Source: Phycisphaerales bacterium
Lineage (GTDB): Bacteria > Planctomycetota > Phycisphaerae > Phycisphaerales > UBA1924
NCBI GenBank assembly: GCA_016709445.1
Contig: JADJMV010000005.1
Span: forward strand, 1 to 17,819
Length of the DNA: 17,819 bases
Reading direction: 5' to 3'
Shown: piece by piece, positions 6,771-16,039 of the stretch
How positions within the stretch are numbered: the first letter of the stretch is position 1
How the letters are laid out: each line of letters starts with the position of its first letter
Position numbers and translations under genes: made by a program
Notes under the pieces: model-generated
What the model was told of the DNA's origin: nothing
Database searches by the model: none
The model's input: only the letters and a program-made list of their open reading frames with translations

Positions 6771-6799
6771 ACTCCTCGGTTGGCGGTCGTGTCTTGCAG
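6771..6799 (-). promoter_or_regulatory. bipartite promoter-like element, gene starting at 6689
   Basis: The minus strand reads CTGCAAGAC, 15 nt, GGAGT. It differs from the CTGYGAGAT form only by transitions. The GGAGT ends 81 nt before the start codon, inside the gap between the kinase gene and this surface gene. Nothing else is recognised in that gap. Confidence 0.45.
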
Positions 6800-6855
6800 G
6801 TCGGGAGAAGAAAAACTGACCAGTATCGCCGCGGGAGGGTGGAGCCCCGTTGCCT

Positions 6856-9800
6856 TCACCGCGTCTGCGACGCCGCTTCGCGCACCCGCTCGGCCCAAGC
6901 CCGCAGCGCCGCGGCCTGGCTCGGCTGATGGCCGTGGTCGCGCACAAAGCGCCCGATCTCGTATTCGAGATTGCCCGCGATGCACTCGTCGGGCGCCTTC
7001 AGATCGATGAGGAATGGCTGACCACCCTCCTCAGGGTGTTCGAGCCGGACCTCACCACCGGCCGCGAGCCACCGGCCATCGGGGCTAAAATGCCACGTCA
7101 AAACGCCGATCTCGAAAAGGTCCAGGGCCGCGAGTTCTTGCCCGGTTTGGGTGTCCCAAATACGGATGTCTTTGGCTTCAGGGCGCGCCCCCGGAGACCA
7201 AGAGTCGGCCATCGGGGTGGAAGGCCACGCAGTACGCTGGCCCGGCGTGGGCGCTGAACGTGCGGACGAGTTCCAGAGAAGGCGGCGGTCCGTGTCAAGC
7301 GCCACAGGCGAATCATGCCGTCGTCCCCGCAGGAGGCCAACAAGCTCGGATCAGTCGGACTCGCGGCAAGGCGCCGGATGCCCCTGGCGGGGACCGCCGG
7401 GCCGAGAGGCTCGAGGGTCTCGGGATCGAGAAGAAGGATCCCGCCCCTGTGAGGCGGCGGCGAGCGGCCTCCACCATGCATGCGCGTGAGCGTTCGGAAG
7501 ACCGCGACCGGGCCGGTGCTCCCGAGCTGGACCTCGCGGACGGGCTGTCCGGTCGGTAGCTCGATCCGCAGCAGCTGACCTCCCCCCGTCAGGGCCCATG
7601 CGGCGACGCCGGGCTCAGCGACCAGACCACAAAATCGACGCTCAGCCTTCGCGAGCACTCGCGATTCCCCAGCGGGACCGAAGGCCCGGAGTTCCGTCCC
7701 CGGCGAGCCACGTCGTGCCCGCCGACGAGGATCTCACCTCCCGACACCGCAAGCACAGCGACCCCGCCATCGGACGCCTTCGGATCGAGCGTCCTCCATC
7801 GATCGTTCGTCGTGCCGAATTCTCGCACCGAACCATCCATGCCCCCCCCGCGAAGAGGTGGGACTCGCCATCCGGGCTGAATTCGAGATCAAAGACCGTG
7901 GCGAAGCCATTGGGTCCTCGCTCGGCCGCGAAGGGGAGTCGGCGAATCGTTGCCGGCTCCAGGTCCAGGATCTCGCGGCGGCCTGATTCGACTGGCGCAA
8001 CAACCGCGTAACGATCGTCCGGGGAAAGGGCTGCCGCTTGCAGCGGAGATTGTCGGGATCAGCGAGCCCTCGGTCACGGGCCGCTGGGTGCTCCCGATAC
8101 CAATCTGGTCGCGGTCGGTGAGGATCAGGTATCTCTGACCCATCGGCCCAAACACCAATCGCTTGAGCGGGTCGAGGACTCCGGACTTGCTGGCGAATTC
8201 GCGCTGAACGACCTCGGAGTCTGGCGAGATTTGAATCGAAAAGAACTCCTCGGTCCCCCAGGCGAAGAACTCTCCCGGCCGGCCACGGGTAGTGACCCAG
8301 GTGACCAGCGGCTGCTCGTTTGTTCCGCGGTGGAGGAGGATCCGTCCGGTTTCGGCCTCAAGGATCAACATTTCACCCGCCTCGTCGATGATCGCGACGA
8401 AACGCCCGGAGCCGTCAAAGTACAACCCCCGACAGGCGGCGTTCGGAGTCTGGAGTCGGTGGGATGCAATCAACCGGGGCGGCTCAACGGTCGTGTCCCA
8501 AAGTTCGAGCGCTCTCGGCTCCCCAGGGAGATACGTGTGGACGGCGAGCCGGCTCGTCGTGCAGGCAAACGTCGCGACCAGCCGGTCGTCGGCGAGCGCC
8601 GTGGTGGTGCCCCGTTGGCCATCGATGAGCAGGAGCCGGCGCGCGTGTCGACGCGCGGAACCGCTCCGGCTGCTCAGATAAGCCAAGGCCACCAACCTCG
8701 TCCCCGTCGGGAGATCAAGCCGGCGCGCCGCAACTCCGCGCGCCAGTCCCACCATGTAATGCGATTGCCTAGAGAACTGATGATTCGATCCGTCGTTCCC
8801 GCGAACATCGCGCCCATGTCCGACTCTTCGGGTAACGACGCGACGACGGGGGTCCGGGCGTAGATCTCCCAAAGCGCCCAGTACGCCGGGCTGGTCGGGA
8901 GCGGTCCGGTGGCGCCAACACCCTCGATGCCCGGCGCGACGAGGATCGGCTCGGGATCCAGGAGCACATCCCACGCCGTCCGCTCGCCCAGCATCAGGTT
9001 GTCACGGGCGATCGAACGGGCCTCCGACATCTGCACGCGGTGCGACTCAAGCGTTCGGGCGTCGCGGACTGCCTCCGACAGCCGGGCCCTCGCGGCCTGC
9101 TCCCGAGCCACAAGCCCCAGCACCGCCATCGTGACCACAGCCAGCAGGCCGAGCCCGCCCGAGGCTCGCCATCGGTGCCGGCGCTCGGTCTTCTGGAATA
9201 CATACCACCTGCTGTCGAACTTGGCCCTGACGGCCCGCCCCTCCAGCCAAGCCAGGAGATCGTCACGAAACTCAGTAGCCGAGGCGTACCGCCGATCCTG
9301 TTCCTTCGCGAGTGTCTTGAGCAGGATCGCGTCGAGCTCGGCGCCGATGTCGGGGCCGAGCGAGGACGGGCGCGGGGGCGGGGTTTCGCGGATGTGCCTG
9401 AGAATCTCCGTGGTCGGGGCATCCGTGGCAAAGGGCAGGCGGCCGGTCAGAGCCTGGAACAGCAGAAGGCCGAGAGCGTAGACATCGGTCCGCAGATCGC
9501 TCGCGTCATGCCCGTCGCTGATCTGCTCCGGCGCGGCGTACACCAGCGTGCCGATGAACGCGCCGGTCAGCGTGGCGAACGACTTGCGGCTCTCGTCCAG
9601 CGCCTTGGCGAGGCCGAAGTCCAGCACGCGGGGCAGATCCTCCGCGGTCACGATCACGTTGCTTGGCTTGAGGTCACGGTGCATCACCGCCCGCTGGTGC
9701 ATAAGCGAGGCGTCGACGACGAGGCTCATGACCTCGATGATCCGGCGGGTGCCAGCCTCCCATTCACACGCTGCTTAGCCGCCCAGCGGTCGAACGGCTC

Positions 9801-10331
9801 GCCTTCGACAAACTCCATCACGCACCCGATGCGCCCGTCATCGAGCTCGCAATCGCCGAATACGCGCATCGATCCCGGGGTGATCGAGCCGGGCGGTCAG
9901 CTCGATTTCCGCTGAAACGGTAGCGGGTCGACGGCCGGCGCTGCGTGTCACCGATCGGCACCTTGATCGCCACATTGCGTCCCGTGGCCTTCTGTCGGGC
10001 CTTGTACACCGTTCCCTGCCCGCCGAAGGCGACGAGCTTCTCGATCTCGTACCCGTGGACGCGGACGATGCCTGGCCCGGCCCGTCTTGTGTCCGCTCGG
10101 GCTGGTTGGAGGCCGGCCGCTCACCAGGAATTGAAGCGTTCAAGGAACCGGTTGGCCGAACGCATCTCTTCGAGCAGTTCCCCTACACCGCGAGCAACTC
10201 CTCAAGTGCGTGGTGAGAGCCTCCGCAGGCTGCGCGGCGTGCTCCCGGAGGAGCGCCTCCAGCGCTTCAATGCTGGGGCAGCCTCCCCCGCGCTCGCTCC
10301 CCGAGGAAGCTGCTTTCCCGGTGCGGGTCAT
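6856..10331 (-). CDS. membrane Ser/Thr protein kinase with zinc anti-sigma-like N-terminus and WD40-like C-terminus
   Basis: A predicted membrane-bound sensor kinase of about 1,150 residues. The ATG at 10331 (MTRTGKAASSG) follows AAGGA. Residues about 15-50 contain CPSIEALEALL and HLRSCSRC, the H-x3-C-x2-C pattern of zinc-binding anti-sigma (zf-HC2-like) domains. The kinase domain follows: glycine loop FGGQGTVYKA, VAIK lysine, catalytic HRDLKPSN, DFG in VLDFGLAKAL and GTLVYAAPEQ. All catalytic residues are present. A membrane helix (LGLLAVVTMAVLGLV, near residue 400) precedes an outside part with WD40-like units (DDGMIRLWRL, IRIWDTQTGQEL, FSPDGRWLAAGG). It ends near 6856 with a helical tail. 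Many frameshifts interrupt it, near 8680, 7990, 7840, 7650, 7200 and 9770-10140. It is transcribed in the same direction as the ECF sigma factor and the lipoprotein, an arrangement known in planctomycetes. Confidence 0.8.
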
Positions 10332-10500
10332 GCGTGGTGGTCCTTGCGCCATCCGAGCATCCGGCCGCAGGGAGTTCGATGGTGCGCCGGACGCTGCGGG
10401 AGCGGCAAAGGCAGGGGCAGGATGTCGGGTGACGAAACTCGGGGCATCATGACCTCCGGCGGGCTTGCGGGGTGAAGGCCCCCGGGCGATCGGCCCCAGC

Positions 10501-11429
10501 CTACTTCTCCAGGGCAGCCCTCGCGGCCGCCAGCGATGTATTGAGTTCGTCGATCGTCGTTCGGACCCGCCCGACCTGGGGATAGAGATCCTGGGCGGGC
10601 TGGCGGGCCGCCCGCGAGGCGATGGCAGTAAGCTGTGCCGCCGCATCCGGCGCTCCCCAGGCCGAGGCGGCATCGCGCATGAGGCTATCGAGCTGCGCGG
10701 CCGCGGCCTCGCGTTCGCTCCGGCTCATCCCGGGCCAATTGTGCCCGCCCTGCTCCCGCATGTCGGGCACTGAGCCCTCACGGATCCACCGCGACGAAAG
10801 CTCCGCCTCGCCGCTGCAGCACGGACCACGAGTCCAGCGTCCCGCCCCGCTCCACCTCGACGAGCGCATTCTGATGTCCGTCTTCCACGCCGCGTGCGTG
10901 ACCCCTGGGTTCGAGTTGACAAAGTCAGTCCCCAGCCGGGCCCACCGACGCCGCGGTGAGCAACTCGATCGTGAAGTGCCCCTGACGCGAGGTCTGGGCG
11001 GCCATGGCGCAGGGCGGCCACCCGCCGGGCTGCACCATCGGCGTCTCCCGCGGCCAGGAGTCTCGATGCGTCGGCCTTGAGGGCCCGGGCCAGCCCACGC
11101 AGCATGGGCAAGTGGGGGAGTTCGGTGCCGAGACCGGCCGAGGTGTCGATGCCGAAGTCGCAGGCGCGCGAGTGCGTCGCCTCCACGAGGCGGTCGAGGT
11201 CGGATGCGTGTTTGGCAAGTGCCGAGACGTCCGCCCCATCGCCCTTGAGTGCCTCCAGCAGAGGGCGCCGAGTTGATCGGCAACCGCCCGGTACGCGGCG
11301 GCGGCGTTCCCCTGCGAGGCGGTAGCCTCCGCGGGATTGGGGCGCGGAAGCGGGCCCTGTCGTGCCGCCGCAGCCGGCGAGGGCCACTATCCTAAGGCCG
11401 GCCAGCAGGGTTGGAGTGGGGCGTCGCAT
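10501..11429 (-). CDS. putative lipoprotein between sigma factor and kinase
   Basis: A predicted membrane-anchored lipoprotein of about 310 residues; the family is not recognised. The ATG at 11429 (MRRPTPTLLAGLRIVALAGC) follows AGGAGAA, and LAGC is a lipobox with Cys at residue 20. The rest looks largely helical: ALAKHASDLDRLVEATHSRA, LPMLRGLARALKADASRLL, QLDSLMRDAASAWG, VGRVRTTIDELNTSLAA. It also has a VNSNPGVTHAAWKTDIR segment in the middle. Frameshifts fall near 11240-11330, 11000 and 10810-10900. Its place between an ECF sigma factor and an anti-sigma-like kinase suggests a periplasmic partner of that pathway, but nothing in the sequence proves it. Confidence 0.65.
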
Positions 11430-11516
11430 GCTGGGCTTCTCCTGATCCGGACATACGGCATCCGTCTGGACAACACGGGGAGACCAATCGCCCCAGGGCC
11501 GGGGTGTTCCGCCCTC

Positions 11517-11544
11517 CATCCGCCGCCGGGGTTCGGATCTCGCA
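11517..11544 (-). promoter_or_regulatory. near match to the surface-gene promoter element, before the lipoprotein
   Basis: The minus strand reads TGCGAGAT, 15 nt, GGATG. The first half and spacing equal the surface-gene elements; the second half is GGATG instead of GGAGT. It lies 87 nt before the lipoprotein start. It could be a chance match. Confidence 0.3.
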
Positions 11545-11571
11545 CCACCGGGCAAATGAATGCTGCCACGG

Positions 11572-11593
11572 GACCCTTCAACCCGGCAGGGTC
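11572..11593 (-). terminator. hairpin overlapping the sigma factor stop codon
   Basis: GACCCT/AGGGTC arms of 6 bp (11572-11577 and 11588-11593) with a 10-nt loop overlap the stop at 11592-11594. With no T tract it may attenuate transcription between the sigma factor and the lipoprotein, or do nothing. Confidence 0.25.
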
Positions 11594-12202
11594 AGATGTC
11601 CTCATACAGCTCGTCGAGCCGGGCCACGATGGGCTGAAGGGCGCGAGTGATCCGGTACTTGGCGTTGTAGACCTCTCTCGCGACATGCCAAGCCGGGTGG
11701 TCACCTCCGAGATGTCCACGCCCCGCAGGCCCACAACTCAAAGGCCGCGAGCATCCGCTCATCAGCCCCGAAGCCTGGAGTTCCTCCATCGCCTGCCGCA
11801 GGATCTGACCCTGCCGCTCATCGAGCCACAGCCGCTCCAGGTCCGCATCGCTCATCTGATCGACCGAGTCCGCCGACGCGTGCACCTCGTGCCGTCCATG
11901 CACCTGACGGCGGAGGTCGAGCGCCCGGGACCGGAGGATCGTGAGGATGAAACCGCTGAGCCTGCCCCCGTAGCGGTCGTACCTGCGTCGCGCGGTAGGC
12001 CTCAAAGAAGTTCACCATGGCCGCCTGCACGGCGTCCTCGGCCTCCGACTGCGTGAGCCCCATCCGCCGGGCTACACCAATCATGATCAGGCGGCACCGG
12101 CCGTCCAGTTCCTCCCACGCCGAAGCGTTCGCGGGGGTCGCGAAGGCCGTTGAGCAGTGCGGTTGTCGTTCGCTGCGAGAACATGTCGAGCGGGGCCCCC
12201 AT
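11592..12202 (-). CDS. ECF-type RNA polymerase sigma factor
   Basis: A regulatory sigma factor of about 203 residues that directs RNA polymerase to specific promoters. Region 2 is visible as TTTALLNGLRDP, ASAWEELDGRCRLIMIGVAR, GLTQSEAEDAVQAAMVNFFE and RYDRYGGRLSGFILTILRSR followed by ALDLRRQ. Region 4, the helix-turn-helix, is WGLRGVDISEVTTRLGMSRE followed by VYNAKYRITRAL. The linker QILRQAMEELQ precedes it. The stop is TGA at 11592-11594. The start is either ATG 12202 or ATG 12184 (MFSQRTTTALL); neither has a convincing ribosome binding site. Frameshifts lie near 12140, 11985, 11735-11790 and 11680. Lipoprotein and kinase follow in the same direction, so the kinase with its anti-sigma-like N-terminus is the likely controller. 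Confidence 0.8.
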
Positions 12203-12272
12203 CGAAGCGATGCATGGTACCAACTCGGGAAATGCAGGAGAACGTTCATGATCTAGCTTCGAAGCGACGAGT

Positions 12273-12287
12273 CGTGAGCCGCTCACG
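12273..12287. promoter_or_regulatory. inverted repeat in the divergent sigma factor / zinc-ribbon intergenic region
   Basis: CGTGAG and CTCACG, 6-bp arms around a 3-nt loop. It is 70 nt before the sigma factor start on one side, and 42 nt before an ATG at 12330 on the other. Its geometry matches the surface-gene leader hairpins. It could equally be an operator shared by the divergent genes. Confidence 0.35.
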
Positions 12288-12301
12288 CCGGAAAACCGTG
12301 C

Positions 12302-12890
12302 ATGGCGGCTGTTCGGATAGCCTGGGAGCATGATTCCCCTGTTCGGCAAGCCCTGAGGGCCTACCCGGAGCTCGACGGCCTGAGCGACGTCGAGTGCCAG
12401 GAACTCGTCGAGCGCCGATGGCGGCGCCAGCCGCCCCGGCGGTGGATCATCATCCCGCGGCCGCGAGCCAGAGGTGGTGCTGGTCTGGGCGCGGTGGCGG
12501 ACGTCATCGTGCAGAGCCCTCATGCGCGACCCCGCCTCAAGCCGGTCTCCGTTCGCATCTTCCTCGGAATCCCGTTGTTCTCGCGTGCGGCTAGGGCGCC
12601 CGGGGCTATGGGCGCGGCCATCGCACGCCACAGTCTTACGATCGCCACGCCCCGCAAGATCGTCGCCGCGCCACCTGCCCGCGGTGCGGGCACTCGCTGA
12701 TTGGTCTGCCCATCACCGACGATGCGACGCGACCGGAGGACCGGTCACGGATGCGGAGTGCGGCCTGCGGTGCGGCAAGGTCGTGCGTTTGCTCAAGCAT
12801 GGCTACGGCCCGCAGGACCTCGCGCCGTGGTCGGAGCGAGTGTTACCGAAGGACTTCAAGGTGCGGCTCAAGCGGGTCAAGGAACGCTGA
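12302..12890 (+). CDS. small zinc-ribbon protein of planctomycete type, frameshifted
   Basis: This is the only complete rightward gene supported in the window, about 195 residues. The N-terminal part has ALRAYPELDGLSDVECQELV and the middle is poorly defined, possibly with a membrane segment. The C-terminal part has TCPRCGHSLIGLPI and then a second, frameshift-damaged CGKVV pair. This is the CPxCGxxLxGLP...CPxCG ribbon common in planctomycete proteins. It ends LKHGYGPQDLAPWSERVLPK plus a basic tail, with the stop at 12888-12890. The start is uncertain: ATG 12302 is continuous with the ALRAYPEL segment, while ATG 12330 (MIPLFGK) would be the natural start if a one-base error lies near 12352. 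The ribbon probably binds zinc; the cellular role is unknown. It converges on the DUF1501 gene with a 23-nt gap. Confidence 0.55.
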
Positions 12891-12913
12891 GCCCGAGGGA
12901 GACTCGCCGACTC

Positions 12914-14240
12914 CTAGGCCAGGATTGGGAGTTTGCGGTACTCCCGCCCAGGATCGCCCGGCTGTCGGGCGCCCAGCCAGTCCTCAGGATCCCCGCGTAC
13001 ACGCTCCGGAAGTCGATCTTGTACTTCAGATCCCCGTCGTCGAGGTCGGTCATCGAGGGGTGCTCGCCGATCAGACCCCGGCGGACCATCGGGCCGACCA
13101 GGAACATCGGGGCCGCGGTGCCGTGGTCGGTGCCGCCCGAGGCGTTCTGACCGACGCGCCGCCCGAACTCGCTGAACACCATCGTGAGCACGCGCTTGTC
13201 GTTCTCGCCGGCCTTGAGGTCGGCGTAGAAGGCGTGCAGCTCGGCCAACCCGGTCTGCAGGAGCTGGGAGTGCCGCCCGTTCGGACCGCCCTCCGCCCGA
13301 GTGCGTGTCGAATCCGCCGAGCGAGACGTAGTACACGCGGTCTTGAGACCGGCCCGGATCATGCTCGCGACCATGGCCAGGTCGCGGGCCAGCGGCGACC
13401 GGGGTACGCGCCAGCGGCTGCTGACGCACGGCCTTCCGGATGAGGTCGCTCGAGACCTGGGCGTCCAGCGCGGTGCGCATCAGGAATCCGGCGGCCGAGT
13501 CGGGATCGACGCCCTCGCGCACGCCGTGCTCGGTGATCTCCTCGTAGGGCTTGGCGAGGCACTCGTGTACATCCTGCCCCGTCCACCGGAAGAGGTCGGG
13601 GTTTCAAAGCTGATGGGCTTGACCTTGCGACCCTGCATCGCCAGCGGCGCCTCGGCGCCGATCGCGATCCCCGGCTGGCCCTGGCTCTCGGCGGGCTTGT
13701 CGGCCTCCGGCGTGCCGCTCTCGCCTTTGCCGTAGCCGCAGCATTCGGCGTCGAAGTACTTCCCGATCCAGCCGTCCCCGGTGCCGGTGGTATCGGCGGT
13801 CTGCCAGATGTCCATGCTCTTGAAGTGCGAGCGGTTGGGGTTCGGATAGCCGACACCCTGGATGACCGAGAGCATGCCCCGGTCGTGGAGGTCCTTGAAC
13901 TTGGCCAGCCCGGGGTGCAGGCCCACGCCCTGGTTCGACTTCTGGTCGAGCCGGAGCGCCTGCCCCTGCGGGATGTTGATCGCGGGACGGGCCCGGTAGT
14001 ACTGGTCGAAGCCGAAGGGCACGACCGTGTTCAGCCCGTCGTTGCCGCCCGAGAGCTGCGACGAGCAGGATCCGGTCCTCATCGACGCCCGGGATCGAGC
14101 CCATCCCCGGCAACGCCATCGGCAGCCCGAACGCCGAACGCTGCAGGAACGCGGGGAGCGCCATGCTCGCCGAGGCCAGCTCGCAGCCCGGTCGAGAGGA
14201 AGTGGCGGCGGGTGTAGGCGGCGGGTTCACGGTGGCTCAT
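12914..14240 (-). CDS. DUF1501 family secreted protein (Tat signal)
   Basis: About 442 residues, the usual size for DUF1501 proteins, which are abundant in planctomycetes and belong to the sulfatase/alkaline-phosphatase-like fold; the substrate is unknown. The ATG at 14240 (MSHREPAAYTRRHFL) follows AGAAGG. TRRHFLST is a twin-arginine export signal. Family segments are QLSGGNDGLNTVVPF, YYRARPAINIPQG, VGLHPGLAKFKDLHDRGMLS, QGVGYPNPNRSHFKSMDIWQ, TGDGWIGKYFD, LGGFDTHS, VFSEFGRRVGQNASGGTDHG and MFLVGPMVRRGLIGEHPSM. The end is LGREYRKLPILA with the stop at 12914. Frameshifts near 14060, 13580, 13390, 13290 and 12950 break it. It follows the DUF1800 gene in the same direction, the usual pairing. Confidence 0.85.
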
Positions 14241-14260
14241 GGGTGGGCCTTCTCAAGGGG

Positions 14261-14286
14261 GCCGGATGGCCAGATGGCCAACCGGC
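14261..14286 (-). promoter_or_regulatory. strong hairpin between DUF1800 and DUF1501
   Basis: GCCGGATGGCC and GGCCAACCGGC, 11-bp arms with one A-A mismatch and a 4-nt loop, 20 nt before the DUF1501 start. It could be a processing or attenuation site in an operon, or a leader hairpin. Nothing else is recognised in the 108-nt gap. Confidence 0.4.
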
Positions 14287-14348
14287 GAGGTCGGGGACGG
14301 GGTCGTGATCAATGCTCTCAACCTCGGGCTTCATCTCGGCACCTTGCT

Positions 14349-15873
14349 TCATGGCCGTGCGGCCCCTTGCGTCGGTTCTCGTGTCAACTGGTACTCCGGC
14401 ATTGCCGTGATCAACAGCAGCAGCCCGATGATCATGTCGCCCGTCACCTCGCCACCGTTGGCGGTGACAAACGCATCCAGCGTGGCGCGGGCGTGCTCCG
14501 GCGCCTGACCCAGCGTGAAGCGGAGCAGGTAATCGATCACCCTCGCCGGGTCCTTCGCCGCCGCGGCGTCCGCCCCTCGAGCTTGCGAGAGCACCGGTGT
14601 CGCGTCGTACCGCTGCTCGTCGGCGAGCGCGTCGTAGCCCCGGGGCGTCCGCCCCGTCAGCAGATACGCCAGGATGTTCTGCCTGATGAACATCGTCAGT
14701 AATGATCCAGCTCCGCTCGCCATCCCACCCGCGACGCTCGGAGGAAGAAGATGTTCTGCCCCATCAGAGAGGCCGCATCGAGCAGCACGTTGAGGTCGCG
14801 GGCCGGAGTCAGCAGCGACGATCGCGCCTACACAAGCTCCACCGGGCTCTTGATCCGCTGGTTCACCGCACCCCGTCGGAATAGAAATGCTCGCTGAGGA
14901 ACAGGCGTCGGAGCACCGCGCGATCTCGTATTTCGAGCGCGCATCAGGGCCGACAAGTCTCGCAGCACATCGGCCGTTGCCGGATCGAGCCGACGCCCTC
15001 GGGCAGATCGGCCGCGAAAAACGGTACAGCTTCCGGGCGCATGGTGTACGAGCATGCCGGCTGGTCGAGGATCGCCGCCACGAAATCGCTCGCCGTCCAT
15101 GTTGCCGCGCTGCCGAGGATCGTCTTGGCTCCGGTGTCGTGGTTGCCCTGCTGGAAGCTGAACTTGTCGTCCTCAAACGTAGCCGGTCGCCGCCTCGCAC
15201 CCTCCTTGATATCCCGCTCGCCGTGCATTGCCGACGCCCAGACTGAACAGCTCCATGATCTCACGCGCCCAGATTCTCGTTGGGCTTGTTCTTGCGGCTG
15301 TCGTTGTTGTCCAGGTAGGCCGGCATCGCCGGGTCGCGAATGATCTGGTACATCAGCGTCGCGTAGCTCCCCACCGCGCGTGCGAGCGGAACAGCTCGTT
15401 CTGCAGGAACATGGTAGCTGTCCTCGATCGTCCGATAGCTCGTCGCGAAGTGCCCGTGCCAGAAGAGCGTCATCCTCTTCCAGCGGACGCGGCGATTCGA
15501 TCAGACGCGTCAACCACCATTGCTGCATCTCCCGGACCTGCTTGCGGTCCGCGGCCTCGCGTCGCTGCCGCCCAGCGCAGGCGGGCGATCTCCTCCTCGT
15601 TGCCGTCTGCTGCGCCTGGCGGTATCGCGTCTGGGTCTCCGGGTCGGGTGGGCCCATGATCGTCTGGTCAAAGCGGCGCGGGTCGGTCGGTTCGCGCCCA
15701 CGTTCCCGGGTCGATCAGGTAGTCCACCGCCCGTTCCGGGCCCCAGGAGACCAGGGTCTGGATCTGGTCGGGGTGCCCCAAACCCTGGCCCGCCAGAGCA
15801 GGTGCCGGGCCCCGGCGTAGCCGAACGATTCAGCGGATCGGCGTCATCGTGCTCGAATGGTTTCCGCCGACAT
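14349..15873 (-). CDS. DUF1800 family protein
   Basis: About 508 residues, typical for DUF1800 proteins, which in planctomycetes are regularly encoded just before a DUF1501 partner; the biochemical role is unknown. The ATG at 15873 (MSAETIRA) follows GGGAGG. The N-terminal GYAGARHLLWRAGLG matches the family start. Then come MQQWWLTRLIESPRPLEED, MTLFWHGHFATSY, LMYQIIRDPAMPAYLDN, NKPNENLGA, EIMELFSLG, TASDFVAAILDQPA, RIKSPVELVVGAI, LLTMFIRQNILAYLLTGRTP and LRFTLGQAPEHARATLDAFV. It ends AMPEYQLTREPTQGAARP with the stop at 14349. Frameshifts near 15840, 15600, 15470, 15260, 15180, 14990 and 14840 interrupt it. No promoter is evident in the 166-nt gap to heme A synthase. Confidence 0.8.
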
Positions 15874-16039
15874 GCTCGGACCTCCCGGACCCCGCCGGTC
15901 AATCAGGGGTGCTCGCCCCGCGGAACGACGCAGACGCGCGCGATTGCCTCAGACCACGGCCCCAGTATCTCTCGGCGGGGTCTGCTTCTGAAGCGGAACC
16001 TTCTGGATGGTTGGAGATATCAAGGCTGCGCTGCCGGGC

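Noticed and set aside
2830..6855. Sigma-54 (-24/-12) promoters before the surface-protein genes
   Set aside because: I looked for TGGCAC-N5-TTGC-like boxes in the leaders because PEP-CTERM genes are RpoN-controlled in some proteobacteria; no convincing match was found.
10332..10500. An extra gene or promoter between the lipoprotein and the kinase
   Set aside because: The 169-nt gap has GC-rich runs but no reading frame with support, no bipartite element and no clear hairpin; the kinase is probably co-transcribed.
12002..12631. A leftward open frame extending upstream of the sigma factor
   Set aside because: Only its last part matches the sigma factor; the rest is antisense to the zinc-ribbon gene and has no family signature.
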